Shown here piece by piece: positions 8,705 through 17,168 of a stretch of DNA of 47,640 nt (the stretch's first letter is position 1; every line of letters starts with the position of its first letter). Source of the stretch: an uncultured Acidimicrobiales bacterium. Lineage in GTDB: Bacteria; Actinomycetota; Acidimicrobiia; Acidimicrobiales; SZUA-35. The stretch spans positions 1-47,640 of the forward strand of contig CALLGK010000033.1 of assembly GCA_938009905.1 (NCBI GenBank). Reading direction: 5' to 3'. The notes below the pieces were generated by a model, which saw only the letters and a list, made by a program, of their open reading frames with translations, was not told the DNA's origin and ran no database searches. Made by a program: the position numbers and the translations under genes.

Positions 8705-9622
8705 GTGGCTAGCCCCTTGCGGTACCTCCGCACCGCCTGGAACTTCGTGTTCGAAGTTGGGAAACGGTGGTACTACGGCGGTATTGGTGACCTCGCGGCT
8801 GGCGTCACGTTCTGGATTCTTCTGACACTTCCAGCAGCGATCCTGGCGATGGTCTCGGGCCTCGGTCAGATTTCGGCCATCATCGGGCAGAACCTCTCTG
8901 ACAACGTTGAAGACGACGTCATCGACTTCGTGACACGAGTTCTGTCGTCCGACAACACCGCGATTAGGGACACCGTTAGCCAGCTCTTCGACCAGAACAC
9001 CGGAACGCTGCTGACCTTCTCGATCGCCATCTCGTTTTGGACAATCTCGCGCGGGTTCGCGGGCATGATCCGAGCTCTCGACGACGTCTACGAGGTTGAA
9101 AATGGGCGCCCCTGGTACACGACGCGCGTCGTCGCCCTCATTCTCGGACTTGGCAGCTTGTTGGTGTCTGTGCCGATCGTGCTGCTCGAGAGCTTCGTGT
9201 GGAGTCGTCTCGATGGCGGCATCGAGGGGCCGCTGCGCTGGTTGAGCGGCATCATGATCTTGGTGCTGTGGGCGTCGATGATCTTCCACTTCGGACCCTC
9301 AATCCGTACCAAGTGGCGCTGGGATCTTCCGGGCGCCGTCGTGGCCGCCACGTTCTGGTGGGCTCTTACCGAGGGTTTCCGTTACTACGTCGACATCACG
9401 CAGGGCCGCAACGAGGTTCTCACCACGATCGGTGCGTCGCTTCTTGCGCTCACTTGGGTGTGGCTTGCGGCCCAGGTGCTGCTGATCGGCGCGGCGGTCA
9501 ATACCGAACTCGGTGAGCGGCTCGGTCTCGACCGCCGCCGATCAGAGTGGAAGGTCGCTGAGGTTTTCACGACCGGCCAGATCAAGAAGATCGTCGTGCC
9601 CGAAAACCAGCAGGCCGGTTAA
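8705..9622 (+). CDS. YihY/virulence factor BrkB family membrane protein
   Basis: The 305-residue protein has about six membrane helices and the family pattern GDLAAGVTFWILLTLPAAIL near the N-terminus, SFWTISRGFAGMIRALDDVYEVE in the middle and a DLPGAVVAATFWW region later. The family (once called RNase BN by mistake) has no firm function. I chose GTG 8705 because a TATCCT -10 sits six bases upstream and the longer frame enters the divergent promoter. The gene converges on lon with only 14 bases between stops. Confidence 0.87.
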   Translation: MASPLRYLRTAWNFVFEVGKRWYYGGIGDLAAGVTFWILLTLPAAILAMVSGLGQISAIIGQNLSDNVEDDVIDFVTRVLSSDNTAIRDTVSQLFDQNTGTLLTFSIAISFWTISRGFAGMIRALDDVYEVENGRPWYTTRVVALILGLGSLLVSVPIVLLESFVWSRLDGGIEGPLRWLSGIMILVLWASMIFHFGPSIRTKWRWDLPGAVVAATFWWALTEGFRYYVDITQGRNEVLTTIGASLLALTWVWLAAQVLLIGAAVNTELGERLGLDRRRSEWKVAEVFTTGQIKKIVVPENQQAG

Positions 9623-9636
9623 GCACTCGGCACGGC

Positions 9637-12078
9637 TCAATCGGCGAGTGCCAGTTCGAGCACTTCGTCGATCTCGGTGACGAGGTGGATCGTCATCTGA
9701 TCTCGAATGTCGGCTGGGATGTCGTCAACGTCTTCGGCGTTGCCGATCGGCAAGATCACCGTTCTGACTCCCGCTCGGTGGGCAGCCAGCACTTTCTGCT
9801 TGACCCCACCGATGGGGAGCACCCTGCCCTGCAGCGTGACTTCGCCGGTCATCGCGACGTCGCTGCGCACATTGGTATCGCTGAGCAGGCTGACAAGCGC
9901 GGTGGTCATGGCGATACCGGCGCTTGGCCCGTCTTTGGGAACGGCGCCAGCAGGGAAGTGAACATGGATGCGCTTGTCGTCGGGGAGCGAGACGTTCCAG
10001 CGGTCGCCATGCGCTCCGATGATCGAGCGGGCGATCGTTGCTGATTCCTGCATGACCTCGCCGAGTTGGCCGGTGAGCAGCGGTTCGCCCGTTCCTTCGA
10101 CCAGCGCCGTCTCGACGATCAACACATCGCCACCAGCGCCGGTAACGGCGAGACCAGCAACGATGCCGGGTCGATCGATCCGATCGATGACGTCCTCACT
10201 TGGGATCGCCCGACCGAGGAGATCGTGCAGATCATTAACGTCAACGGTGATCGGGGTCGGTTCGCCGACGGCCACCTTCGTTGCTGACTTGCGGACAACC
10301 TTGTCGATCAGTCGCTCGAGGTTTCGCACGCCGGCTTCGCGGGTGTAGTCGTTGGCGATGGTCTCGATGGCGTCGCTTGTGACCTCAAGCTCGTCGTCGG
10401 TGAGGCCATTGCCTTCGATGAGGCGGGGGAGGAGGTGGTCGGTCGCAATGGCCGCCTTCTCTGCCGAGGTGTACCCGTCGAGGCGGATCACTTCCATGCG
10501 GTCAAGCAGCGGGCCGGGGATCGTGTCGAGCACGTTTGCCGTCGCCAAGAAGACCGCATCGCTGAGGTCGAGATCGAACTCGAGATAGTGGTCGCGGAAC
10601 GTCGCGTTCTGCGCTGGATCGAGCACCTCAAGCAGCGCCGCCGATGGATCACCCTGCCAACCGTTGCCGACCTTGTCGATCTCGTCGAGCAACACAACAG
10701 GGTTCATCGAACCGGCCTCGGTAAAGGCCCGAACGAGTCGGCCGGGACGGGCGCCAACGTAGGTGCGGCGATGGCCACGGATCTCTGCCTCGTCTCGTAC
10801 CCCACCGAGTGACACGCGCACAAAGGAACGGCCGAGAGCCCGGGCGACTGATTCACCGAGCGAGGTCTTACCAACGCCAGGCGGACCAACGAGGGCCAGG
10901 ATGGCGCCGCTCTGTCTGCGGCCACGAGGGCCGGTGTCGCTTTTGGCGTCGTCTGCATTGTTCTTCCCTGCCGTGGTGTCGGCCGCGGCTGCTCGCTCCG
11001 TGCGCAGCTTGCGAACTGCCAGGAATTCAACGAGGCGCTCTTTCACATCGTCGAGGCCGGTGTGGTCGGCGTCGAGGATCGTTCGGGCGGTCTCAAGGTC
11101 GAGCTGCTCGTCGCTGTGGTTGCCCCACGGCAGTTCGAACACGGTGTCGAGCCAGGTGCGAATCCAGTTCGCTTCCATCGACTCGTTGCCGGTTCGCTCC
11201 AAGCGATCGATCTCGCGATCGATGGCGTCGATCGTGGCCTCGGCGATGGGCTTGCCAGCGTCGACGGCTCGTTCACTGACCTCGGCGAGCGTCGTTCGAT
11301 AGTTGCCGATGATGTCCTCGTCGCCCTCGTCGAGTTCCGACTTGATCGCCGCCATCTGTCGACGAAGGATCGCCTCTCGTTGCGACTTCTCGAGGTCGTC
11401 TGTGACCTCGCGCTGGATGCGTTCGCGGGTTTCGATCTCGGCGAGGCTCTCGGTCACCCACGACGTGGCCAATCGAAGGCGATCGCCAACATCTGTGGTT
11501 TCGAGAAGTTCGATGCGCTGCGGCGTGGTTAGCTCTGGCCAGTAGCCGATCGAGTCGGCGAGCGCGCCCGGTGTCTCGATCTCGCGCAGGGCTGCGGAGA
11601 GTCGACGGCCGCCGACCTTCTCGAGCAGGTTGGTTGCCGCGGCGCGGTAGGTCGACGCAAGGTCGAGCACCTCGTCTGTTGCCTCAGGGTCGATGATCGG
11701 CTCTGCCTCAACCCACAAACCAGCGGTCTGGCCGATGACGGCGGTGCCGACCCGAGCTCGATGATGGGCCTTGATTGTGACGGCTGGTGTGCCGTTGGGA
11801 AGGGTTGATCGATCCTCGATCGTCGCAATCACACCCACCCGCGCGTAGCGATGGCGGTTTGAGTCGCCTGCAGACGCGTCGTCGTCCAGGCCGATGCGGG
11901 GTACGAGCAGTAGGCGGTTGGTGGCGTCTTCGATTACCGAGGCAGCCTCGGGAGACTGGATCGACATCGTGACGACCATCTCGGGAAGCACGACACCGTC
12001 GCTCAACGGAAGCAGGGGGAGTGTTTCGGTTTCAGCATGAACGGGTGCTGATTCAGTAGGTCCGGCGGGATGTGACAT
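9637..12078 (-). CDS. lon: Endopeptidase La (ATP-dependent Lon protease)
   Basis: The 813-residue protein has the full Lon architecture: an N-terminal LON substrate domain (LPLLPLSDGVVLPEMVV), an AAA+ ATPase with Walker A GPPGVGKTS near 400 and Walker B VVLLDEIDKVG, and a C-terminal protease domain with catalytic Ser in KDGPSAGIAM near 715 and Lys in GGVKQKVLAAHRAG near 760. It degrades misfolded and regulatory proteins in the cytoplasm. The ATG at 12078 has a good AAGGAG six bases upstream. It is transcribed away from the 183-residue gene at 12248, and a palindrome lies in the shared promoter region. Confidence 0.96.
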   Translation of the reverse strand: MSHPAGPTESAPVHAETETLPLLPLSDGVVLPEMVVTMSIQSPEAASVIEDATNRLLLVPRIGLDDDASAGDSNRHRYARVGVIATIEDRSTLPNGTPAVTIKAHHRARVGTAVIGQTAGLWVEAEPIIDPEATDEVLDLASTYRAAATNLLEKVGGRRLSAALREIETPGALADSIGYWPELTTPQRIELLETTDVGDRLRLATSWVTESLAEIETRERIQREVTDDLEKSQREAILRRQMAAIKSELDEGDEDIIGNYRTTLAEVSERAVDAGKPIAEATIDAIDREIDRLERTGNESMEANWIRTWLDTVFELPWGNHSDEQLDLETARTILDADHTGLDDVKERLVEFLAVRKLRTERAAAADTTAGKNNADDAKSDTGPRGRRQSGAILALVGPPGVGKTSLGESVARALGRSFVRVSLGGVRDEAEIRGHRRTYVGARPGRLVRAFTEAGSMNPVVLLDEIDKVGNGWQGDPSAALLEVLDPAQNATFRDHYLEFDLDLSDAVFLATANVLDTIPGPLLDRMEVIRLDGYTSAEKAAIATDHLLPRLIEGNGLTDDELEVTSDAIETIANDYTREAGVRNLERLIDKVVRKSATKVAVGEPTPITVDVNDLHDLLGRAIPSEDVIDRIDRPGIVAGLAVTGAGGDVLIVETALVEGTGEPLLTGQLGEVMQESATIARSIIGAHGDRWNVSLPDDKRIHVHFPAGAVPKDGPSAGIAMTTALVSLLSDTNVRSDVAMTGEVTLQGRVLPIGGVKQKVLAAHRAGVRTVILPIGNAEDVDDIPADIRDQMTIHLVTEIDEVLELALAD

Positions 12079-12098
12079 GTGAATCTCCTTGCAAGAAT

Positions 12099-12114
12099 TA
12101 CGTGATTACACGTA
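12099..12114. promoter_or_regulatory. Palindromic operator candidate between lon and the RHH-like gene
   Basis: TACGTG-ATTA-CACGTA is an inverted repeat with perfect 6-base half-sites and a 4-base centre. It abuts the predicted lon -10 (TAGCTT, 12119-12114) and would cover the lon transcription start. It is unlike the CIRCE or HAIR heat-shock elements. A regulator binding here could repress lon, the divergent gene or both. Confidence 0.55.
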
Positions 12115-12119
12115 AGCTA
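12113..12119. promoter_or_regulatory. Symmetric shared -10 (lon / RHH-like gene)
   Basis: The 7-base palindrome TAAGCTA reads as TAAGCT on the plus strand and TAGCTT on the minus strand, both fitting TANNNT. It could start lon about 29 bases before its ATG and the divergent gene about 120 bases before its ATG. Predicted from sequence only. Confidence 0.4.
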
Positions 12120-12178
12120 TGCAACAGAACATCCCAGGGAGCTATTCCCAATCCGCTCCCAATCCGCCCACATCCACC

Positions 12179-12225
12179 TTCTCGGCGCGAATTCGGTTGT
12201 CCGACAACCAGAAACGCGCCGAGAA
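12179..12225. repeat. Family A palindromic repeat, copy 1
   Basis: A 47-base element with 11-base perfect inverted ends (TTCTCGGCGCG / CGCGCCGAGAA) and an inner hairpin GGTTGTC-C-GACAACC. It falls in the predicted 5' untranslated region of the gene at 12248. A second copy of exactly the same length is at 38951-38997. The two differ at eight positions, all of them transitions. Confidence 0.75.
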
Positions 12226-12247
12226 CGGGGGAGAGACGAGGAAACGC

Positions 12248-12799
12248 ATGCCAGCACGAAGTGGTCGCCGTCGAGAGCGAGTCGAAGTCCCGTGCGATCC
12301 AACCGATGTGGCGGCGTGGTTCGCCGGTCGCCTGCCCGACGGCTGGTTTGAGGGCGCCGTCGAGGTCAGCGTTGATCGTGACGAAATCCTCGTCATCGGT
12401 TCGCTGGCGCCGCCCCGCGACGCGCCAGAGGGTGCCGATGCAGCAAAGGTTGCTCAGGCCTCTCGCATCGAAGGGTTCCGGGAAGAAACTCGCGGGGCCC
12501 GGATGGCCATTGCCGAGGCCGGACAACACAAGTGGCAGCGGATCGTCTCGTGGGGTGCACGCTGTGGCGACACAGACGAGGTCTTCACGAATGCGTCTGT
12601 GCCGGTGATGACCCGCTTGCGGCTCGCCGATCGCCAGGTGCTCGACACCTTGATCGATGCCGGCGTGGCCCGTAGTCGGTCTGAGGCGATGGCTTGGTGT
12701 GTGCAGCAGGTTGGTCTCAACCAAAGCGAGTGGATCGATCGCCTCCGCGACGCCATGACTGAAGTTGAGCGGATTCGTTCCGAAGGGCCCGGCGCCTAG
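12248..12799 (+). CDS. Hypothetical protein with ribbon-helix-helix-like C-terminus
   Basis: The 183-residue protein starts with a basic stretch (MPARSGRRRERVEV). An alpha/beta segment with WFAGRLPDGWFEGAVEVSV and DEILVIGSL follows. It ends with MTRLRLADRQVLDTLIDAG and ARSRSEAMAWCVQQVG, which reads like a strand-helix-helix DNA-binding fold of the MetJ/CopG kind. ATG 12248 has GAGGA five bases upstream; the longer frame from 12119 runs through the family A palindrome and is rejected. It diverges from lon across a palindromic operator candidate, so it may regulate lon and itself. That role is inference. Confidence 0.65.
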   Translation: MPARSGRRRERVEVPCDPTDVAAWFAGRLPDGWFEGAVEVSVDRDEILVIGSLAPPRDAPEGADAAKVAQASRIEGFREETRGARMAIAEAGQHKWQRIVSWGARCGDTDEVFTNASVPVMTRLRLADRQVLDTLIDAGVARSRSEAMAWCVQQVGLNQSEWIDRLRDAMTEVERIRSEGPGA

Positions 12800-13356
12800 T
12801 CCTGTTCGGCGGGCGTCCAGAGCCCGGTCTGCTCATCATGGGCAGCCGCCTCCGGCAGCATGATCGATCGATTCCCTGCTCGAGCGTCAGACGATGACAC
12901 GTCGGACAACGCCGGATCGAGCTCGAGCTGCACGTCGGGCGGCACGTCGAGTCCGGCCCGAGGAGCAACGGCAATCGTTGGCAAGCGAGCGAGCGCGGCG
13001 TCGCGGTCTTGCTCATCGGCGTACCACTGCAGTTCATGGATCTGATGCCACTTGTCTGCACCCATGATCAGCACGTCGTAGCCCTCAGCAATGTCGGCCA
13101 GCAATTGCTGCTCGGTGGTGTCGATCGTCAGCCAGTCGATGCGTTCACTCACCGCAGCGAGCACCTCGAGCCGTTGGGCGAAGGCTGCTTTGTCGGCGTC
13201 GACGCTGGCCTTGCCGAGGGCTGAGGTTGAGATCGTCCAAACCACTTCGTCGAGCTGGTGTTGGAGTCGTGCGGCGTCGCTCAATGCAAGGTGGGCGATC
13301 GTCGGAGGATTGAACGAGCCGGGATACACACCTCGCCGGCGTGATGTGGTGATCAT
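12796..13356 (-). CDS. Nicotinate-nucleotide adenylyltransferase-like protein
   Basis: The 186-residue protein has the nucleotidyltransferase signature GVYPGSFNPPTIAHLALSDA. The usual HxGH is TIAH here. A later VSSSDARAGNRSIML resembles the ISSTxIR motif of NadD. It should transfer an adenylyl or cytidylyl group to a phosphorylated substrate; NAD synthesis is possible, but the altered motif and unusual neighbourhood leave this open. The start ATG overlaps the stop of the M1 peptidase gene (ATGA), so the two are co-translated. Its stop TAG and that of the converging RHH-like gene share the tetranucleotide CTAG at 12796-12799. Confidence 0.68.
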   Translation of the reverse strand: MITTSRRRGVYPGSFNPPTIAHLALSDAARLQHQLDEVVWTISTSALGKASVDADKAAFAQRLEVLAAVSERIDWLTIDTTEQQLLADIAEGYDVLIMGADKWHQIHELQWYADEQDRDAALARLPTIAVAPRAGLDVPPDVQLELDPALSDVSSSDARAGNRSIMLPEAAAHDEQTGLWTPAEQD

Positions 13357-14876
13357 GCGCCGGGCAGTCGCGGCATCTGCTCGTCTTCGATCCAGCTGCG
13401 AGCCAAGCTGACTGCGTCAGCACTCATCCACTCGCCGACCAGCGCGAGGAAGTCATCGGTTGAGGCAGACGAGCCGCCATATGTCGTGGTCCACGCTCTC
13501 ATGAGCTCGAAGAATGCGTCGTCTCCCTCGGTCCGACGCAGCGCTTCGAGCGTGAGGGCGCCGCGGATGTACACGTTGGTATTGAACATCTCGCTTGGCT
13601 GAAGGTCGGTGAGCGGGCCGAGGCTGTTGCTGTCGAACGTGCCGGCCGTTCGCTGGAACTGATCTTGACCGGTGACCACGCCGATCCAATACAGATCGGC
13701 CCAGCTTGCGAATCCCTCGTTGAGCCAGATGTCGTCCCACGTGGCCGGCGAGACGTGATTACCAAACCACTGATGGGCCAGCTCGTGGGCCTGGATCTGC
13801 TCAATGAACAGCGAGTCGCTGGCCAGCGAGTCGGCCCCGAAGAGACTCAGGGTTTGATTCTCGAGTGCGTAGCCGAGGCTCTCGGGAACACCGACGACGC
13901 CGTAGCTGTCGTAGGGGTACGGGCCAAAGAGCTTCTCGAACTCGGCGATCATCGCTTCATGGCGACCCTCGATGACCCTTAGGATCTGGTCGCTCTGGCT
14001 TGTTGGCAAGACGTCGCGCAACACGATCGGCGTTTCGCGTCCCTCCGATTGCACTTCTGAGGTGGTGATCGTGAAGTCACCGACGACCACCGACGCCAGG
14101 TAGGTCGCCATTGGGTCGTCCATCAACCACGTAAACGTCGTGCCGTCTGGTCCGTCCTGTTGATCGACGAGCAAACCGGGGCCGGCGGCGATCTCGCCAC
14201 TTTCGACGGTCACGATGATCTCGAAGGTCGCCTTGTCGAGTGGGTGGTCGTTGCCGGGGAACCAGGTTGCGGCTCCCAACGGTTCGGCCGCCACGTAGCT
14301 GCCCCACGGTTCTTCGATCCAACCCAAGATCGTTGGGAACGCCGGATCGGGCACGGGCTGAGGTTCGCCGTGGTAGTCAACCTCGATCGTGATGATCGAG
14401 CTTTCGACGATGGGGGCCACCGCAAGCAGGGTGAGCTCTCGGCCTTCTCGTTCTGTCGGCACAACTTGGCCGTCGATGCGGGCCTCATCAACGGTCATGC
14501 CAACAAGGTCGAGGTTGAGCGAGCTCAAGTCTTGGGTTGCGAGGGCCTCGATCGTGGCGAACCCCACTAATTCTGGTCCGGTGGTATCGAGCTCGAGTCG
14601 GTAGTGGAGAACGTCGTAGCCGCCGTTGCCAGCTTGGGGAAATAGCGGATCGCCAACGGTGTCTGCGCCCGGCTCTCCGATGACGTCGAGGCCTTCGTCT
14701 GGCTCGTCATCTGTTGTTTGAGGAGGGTCCGTGTCCTCGGTGGTCGCCGCACCGTCAGACAGCAGCGTCGTTTCAGCGGCGCGTGCTGTGGTGTCTGCGC
14801 TTGCGTCTGGATCGCTGTTCGATGGACAGGCCGTCGCCACGAGGGCAAGGGCAACGAGCGTTGGGGCGAGGCGCAC
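13353..14876 (-). CDS. M1 family metallopeptidase, lipoprotein
   Basis: The 507-residue protein opens with a lipoprotein signal (VRLAPTLVALALVATAC), so it is probably anchored outside the membrane after cleavage before Cys. An acidic, Thr-rich linker follows. The catalytic domain has HELAHQWFGNH (His near 364) and LNEGFASW, the zinc and Glu residues of gluzincin M1 peptidases, and an exopeptidase-like GYALENQTL region. The GTG at 14876 is chosen because it places the signal peptide at the N-terminus; the longer frame adds an implausible basic leader. It is coupled to the NadD-like gene downstream. It likely trims extracellular peptides. Confidence 0.86.
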   Translation of the reverse strand: MRLAPTLVALALVATACPSNSDPDASADTTARAAETTLLSDGAATTEDTDPPQTTDDEPDEGLDVIGEPGADTVGDPLFPQAGNGGYDVLHYRLELDTTGPELVGFATIEALATQDLSSLNLDLVGMTVDEARIDGQVVPTEREGRELTLLAVAPIVESSIITIEVDYHGEPQPVPDPAFPTILGWIEEPWGSYVAAEPLGAATWFPGNDHPLDKATFEIIVTVESGEIAAGPGLLVDQQDGPDGTTFTWLMDDPMATYLASVVVGDFTITTSEVQSEGRETPIVLRDVLPTSQSDQILRVIEGRHEAMIAEFEKLFGPYPYDSYGVVGVPESLGYALENQTLSLFGADSLASDSLFIEQIQAHELAHQWFGNHVSPATWDDIWLNEGFASWADLYWIGVVTGQDQFQRTAGTFDSNSLGPLTDLQPSEMFNTNVYIRGALTLEALRRTEGDDAFFELMRAWTTTYGGSSASTDDFLALVGEWMSADAVSLARSWIEDEQMPRLPGA

Positions 14877-14931
14877 GCCTACTAGTTGATCAGATCGCGC
14901 GGGCCAGAGGGTGCCGGTACGGTGCACGACG

Positions 14932-15315
14932 ATGAGCGACCCCGTGACCGAGGTGATGATGGCCCTGCATCCGGCCGTCGCAATCGATGATGCGGGCGAT
15001 GAGGTTCGAGGGCGTGCGGTGTTCACGCCGCACGCTGCCCATCGAGGAATTGAGGGTCTGCTTCACGGGGGACTGGCGGCCACAGTGCTCGACCACGTGT
15101 GTGCCAGGACGGCGGCGGCCGCCCTGGGCCAGCATGTGGTGACGGGCAAGCTCGACCTCCGCTACCCCAAGCCCGTTCCGCTGAACGACGGGCCATACGT
15201 TGTGTGGGCTGAAGCCGAAGCAACCCGTGGTCGAACCGTGCGGGTGCGGGGTGCCATCGTTGACGCCAACGACGAGGCGATGGTGGAAGCCAAGTCGCTC
15301 TTCATCGCCCGCTAA
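14932..15315 (+). CDS. PaaI family thioesterase (hotdog fold)
   Basis: The 127-residue protein has the hotdog thioesterase core with GIEGLLHGGLAATVLDHVCA, matching the HGG motif of PaaI-type acyl-CoA thioesterases, then KLDLRYPKPVPL and a strand with GRTVRVRGAIVD. The family hydrolyses acyl- or phenylacetyl-CoA thioesters in the cytoplasm as homotetramers. ATG 14932 is taken as the start; TACGGT lies eight bases upstream and no Shine-Dalgarno is seen. It diverges from the M1 peptidase gene and converges on DUF885, with a strong hairpin between. Confidence 0.85.
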   Translation: MSDPVTEVMMALHPAVAIDDAGDEVRGRAVFTPHAAHRGIEGLLHGGLAATVLDHVCARTAAAALGQHVVTGKLDLRYPKPVPLNDGPYVVWAEAEATRGRTVRVRGAIVDANDEAMVEAKSLFIAR

Positions 15316-15339
15316 ATCCCAGTTCTTGACCCCGCCAAA

Positions 15340-15396
15340 TCCCGTTCTGGAGGCCGTAGACCACGTTTTGGTGCTCTACGGCCTCCAGAACTGGGA
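15340..15396. repeat. Family B hairpin, copy 1 (convergent gap)
   Basis: Perfect 17-base inverted repeat (GTTCTGGAGGCCGTAGA, 15344-15360, against 15375-15391). It can extend inward through CAC/GTG to a 6-base loop and outward through TCCC/GGGA. There is no T-tract on either side. It fills the gap between the converging thioesterase and DUF885 genes and is related to the hairpins at 34345, 34407 and 38152. Confidence 0.8.
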
Positions 15397-15434
15397 AAAC
15401 GGTGTGAAAAGAGCCCGAGGGCGGGGGCCGGGAA

Positions 15435-17108
15435 TCAGGCCGGTTGGACGAGTTCTCGCATCAGATCGAGTCCGAGTGATCCGACCGAGAGCAGCTCGGC
15501 ATGGAACTGCTTCAGATCCGTGTGACCAGCGGCCACCCATTCGTCGCGAAGGTCGATGATGGCCTGCTCGCCGACCTTGTAGCTGATGGCCTGGCCAGGC
15601 CAACCGAGGTAGCGGATGGCTTCCGAGATCGCCTCGGGCTCGGGCCTGTGGGCAACCGTCTGCAGCATCTCAACCGCGAGGTCGAAGTTCCATACCTCGC
15701 CGGGGTGGAAGTCGGCGTCGTCCGGGATGGTGAGCCCGAGGTGACAACCGATGTCGATCACGATGCGACACGAGCGGAACATCTGCGACATGAGCAGCCC
15801 CACTTCGTAGTCGGGCTCTTCGAGGTAGCCGAGCTCGCCCATGAACCGCTCGGCGTACAGGGCCCAGCCTTCGCCTGATCCCGGATACCACACGAGTGTG
15901 CGATGCAGACGGCTGAGCTCGTCGCCCATTGCCGTTTGCCAACCGACCTGGAGATGATGGCCAGGGAAACCCTCGTGATACGCGGTGGTGACCTCTTCCC
16001 AAAGCGGGAATGTGGTGCGGCCATCGACCGGGTACCAAACGCGGCCCGGGCGGCTGAAGTCTTCGCTTGGGCCCGTGTAATAGGGCGCCGTTGAGCCGCC
16101 AGCTGGCGCAGTCTTCACTTCGATGGTCTTGATTCGATCGTCGACCTCGAAATGCTCACCATCGAGCTGCTCAAGAGCTTGCTCTTGCCGAGCCTGCATG
16201 ATTTCGATGAACGATTCAACGCTCGGGGCCGACCGATCTGGGTCGGTCACCAACAGCTCCATGACCTCATCGACCGACTTCGTGTCGTCGATGCGAGCGC
16301 ACACTGCGGCGACCTCGCTCGACAGACGAGCGACTTCGCTCCAACCCCACGCGTAGAGCTGGTGAGGGTCGATGCGTTCGCCCAAGAACCGTTGAGCTGA
16401 TGCGACGTATTGCTCTTCGCCAACACCATCGGCTGCCGGTGCGGCGGGGAGCTGCGTGGCTTCGAACCAACCGGTCATGGCTCCGTATGCCGACTTGGCA
16501 TGGGCAATAGCGGCGTCGAGCCGGTCACCGAGGGCTGCGATGTCTGCGTTGTCCGAAGCGAGCTCAGTGAACTGGTCGCGAATGCCGTCGAACGATGAGT
16601 CGTCGTTGCCTGCGGCCTGGTGGCCCTGCTCAATGGCAGCTTCGATTTGTCGGCGAGCCGCAACAACTCCTTCTGCCTGGCCCGCTTCGAGTGAGGCTTG
16701 ATAGCCGGCCAGGGCCTGATCGATCGTTTCAAGCCGGACGATGATGTTGACCCACGCCTCGGCTGTGTCGGCCGGCGCGCCCGAGAACACGGTTCGGATG
16801 TTCTGCCACGGCGAGACGATGTTGTTGACGTCTCGCTTGTAGATCCCAGACTCGAACTCACTGATGCCGAGTTGGCATTCGTCGATCAAGACTCGCTTCG
16901 CCACCTCTGATCGGCGGTCGGGTGCCTCACAGGCCTCAGCGGCGGCGAGGGCATTCACCCAAAACTGGCGCATGGCGTCGTGGCCTGCGGGGGACAGGTC
17001 GGTCCACAGATCATCGTGTCCAGCAACACCGAAATAGGTCGCTGCCACGGGATTGAGTTGCATGAAGTCGTCGAGGAGCTGGTCGGAGAGCTCGAAGATG
17101 TCTGGCAT
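15435..17108 (-). CDS. DUF885 family protein (predicted metallopeptidase-like)
   Basis: The 557-residue protein carries the DUF885 hallmarks YHEGFPGHHLQ in the C-terminal third and GSGEGWALYAERFMGELG shortly after. These form a HExxH-like zinc site with a distal Glu, so a peptidase role is often proposed; direct evidence for most members is lacking. No signal peptide is seen after the chosen ATG (MPDIFELSDQLLDDF), so it should be cytoplasmic. The start has no Shine-Dalgarno. The open frame continues 17 codons upstream but without a family-like sequence. The gene follows the membrane protein gene at 17169 on the same strand. Confidence 0.87.
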   Translation of the reverse strand: MPDIFELSDQLLDDFMQLNPVAATYFGVAGHDDLWTDLSPAGHDAMRQFWVNALAAAEACEAPDRRSEVAKRVLIDECQLGISEFESGIYKRDVNNIVSPWQNIRTVFSGAPADTAEAWVNIIVRLETIDQALAGYQASLEAGQAEGVVAARRQIEAAIEQGHQAAGNDDSSFDGIRDQFTELASDNADIAALGDRLDAAIAHAKSAYGAMTGWFEATQLPAAPAADGVGEEQYVASAQRFLGERIDPHQLYAWGWSEVARLSSEVAAVCARIDDTKSVDEVMELLVTDPDRSAPSVESFIEIMQARQEQALEQLDGEHFEVDDRIKTIEVKTAPAGGSTAPYYTGPSEDFSRPGRVWYPVDGRTTFPLWEEVTTAYHEGFPGHHLQVGWQTAMGDELSRLHRTLVWYPGSGEGWALYAERFMGELGYLEEPDYEVGLLMSQMFRSCRIVIDIGCHLGLTIPDDADFHPGEVWNFDLAVEMLQTVAHRPEPEAISEAIRYLGWPGQAISYKVGEQAIIDLRDEWVAAGHTDLKQFHAELLSVGSLGLDLMRELVQPA

Positions 17109-17168
17109 GCACGTCAGCTTGCCCGGTCGTGACGAAGCTGGCACCTGCAACGGCGACAAACCGTGAAG

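Noticed and set aside
12099-12114. HAIR or CIRCE heat-shock operator for lon
   Set aside because: Half-sites TACGTG/CACGTA and the 4-base spacer do not match CTTGAGT-N7 or TTAGCACTC-N9 elements.
12119-12247. Longer N-terminus for the RHH-like protein
   Set aside because: That stretch is the family A palindrome and leader. The same element occurs at 38951 outside any gene, and a GAGGA sequence supports ATG 12248.
15340-15396. Ordinary Rho-independent terminator
   Set aside because: The stem is excellent but no run of T follows on either strand, so it is listed as a repeat instead.
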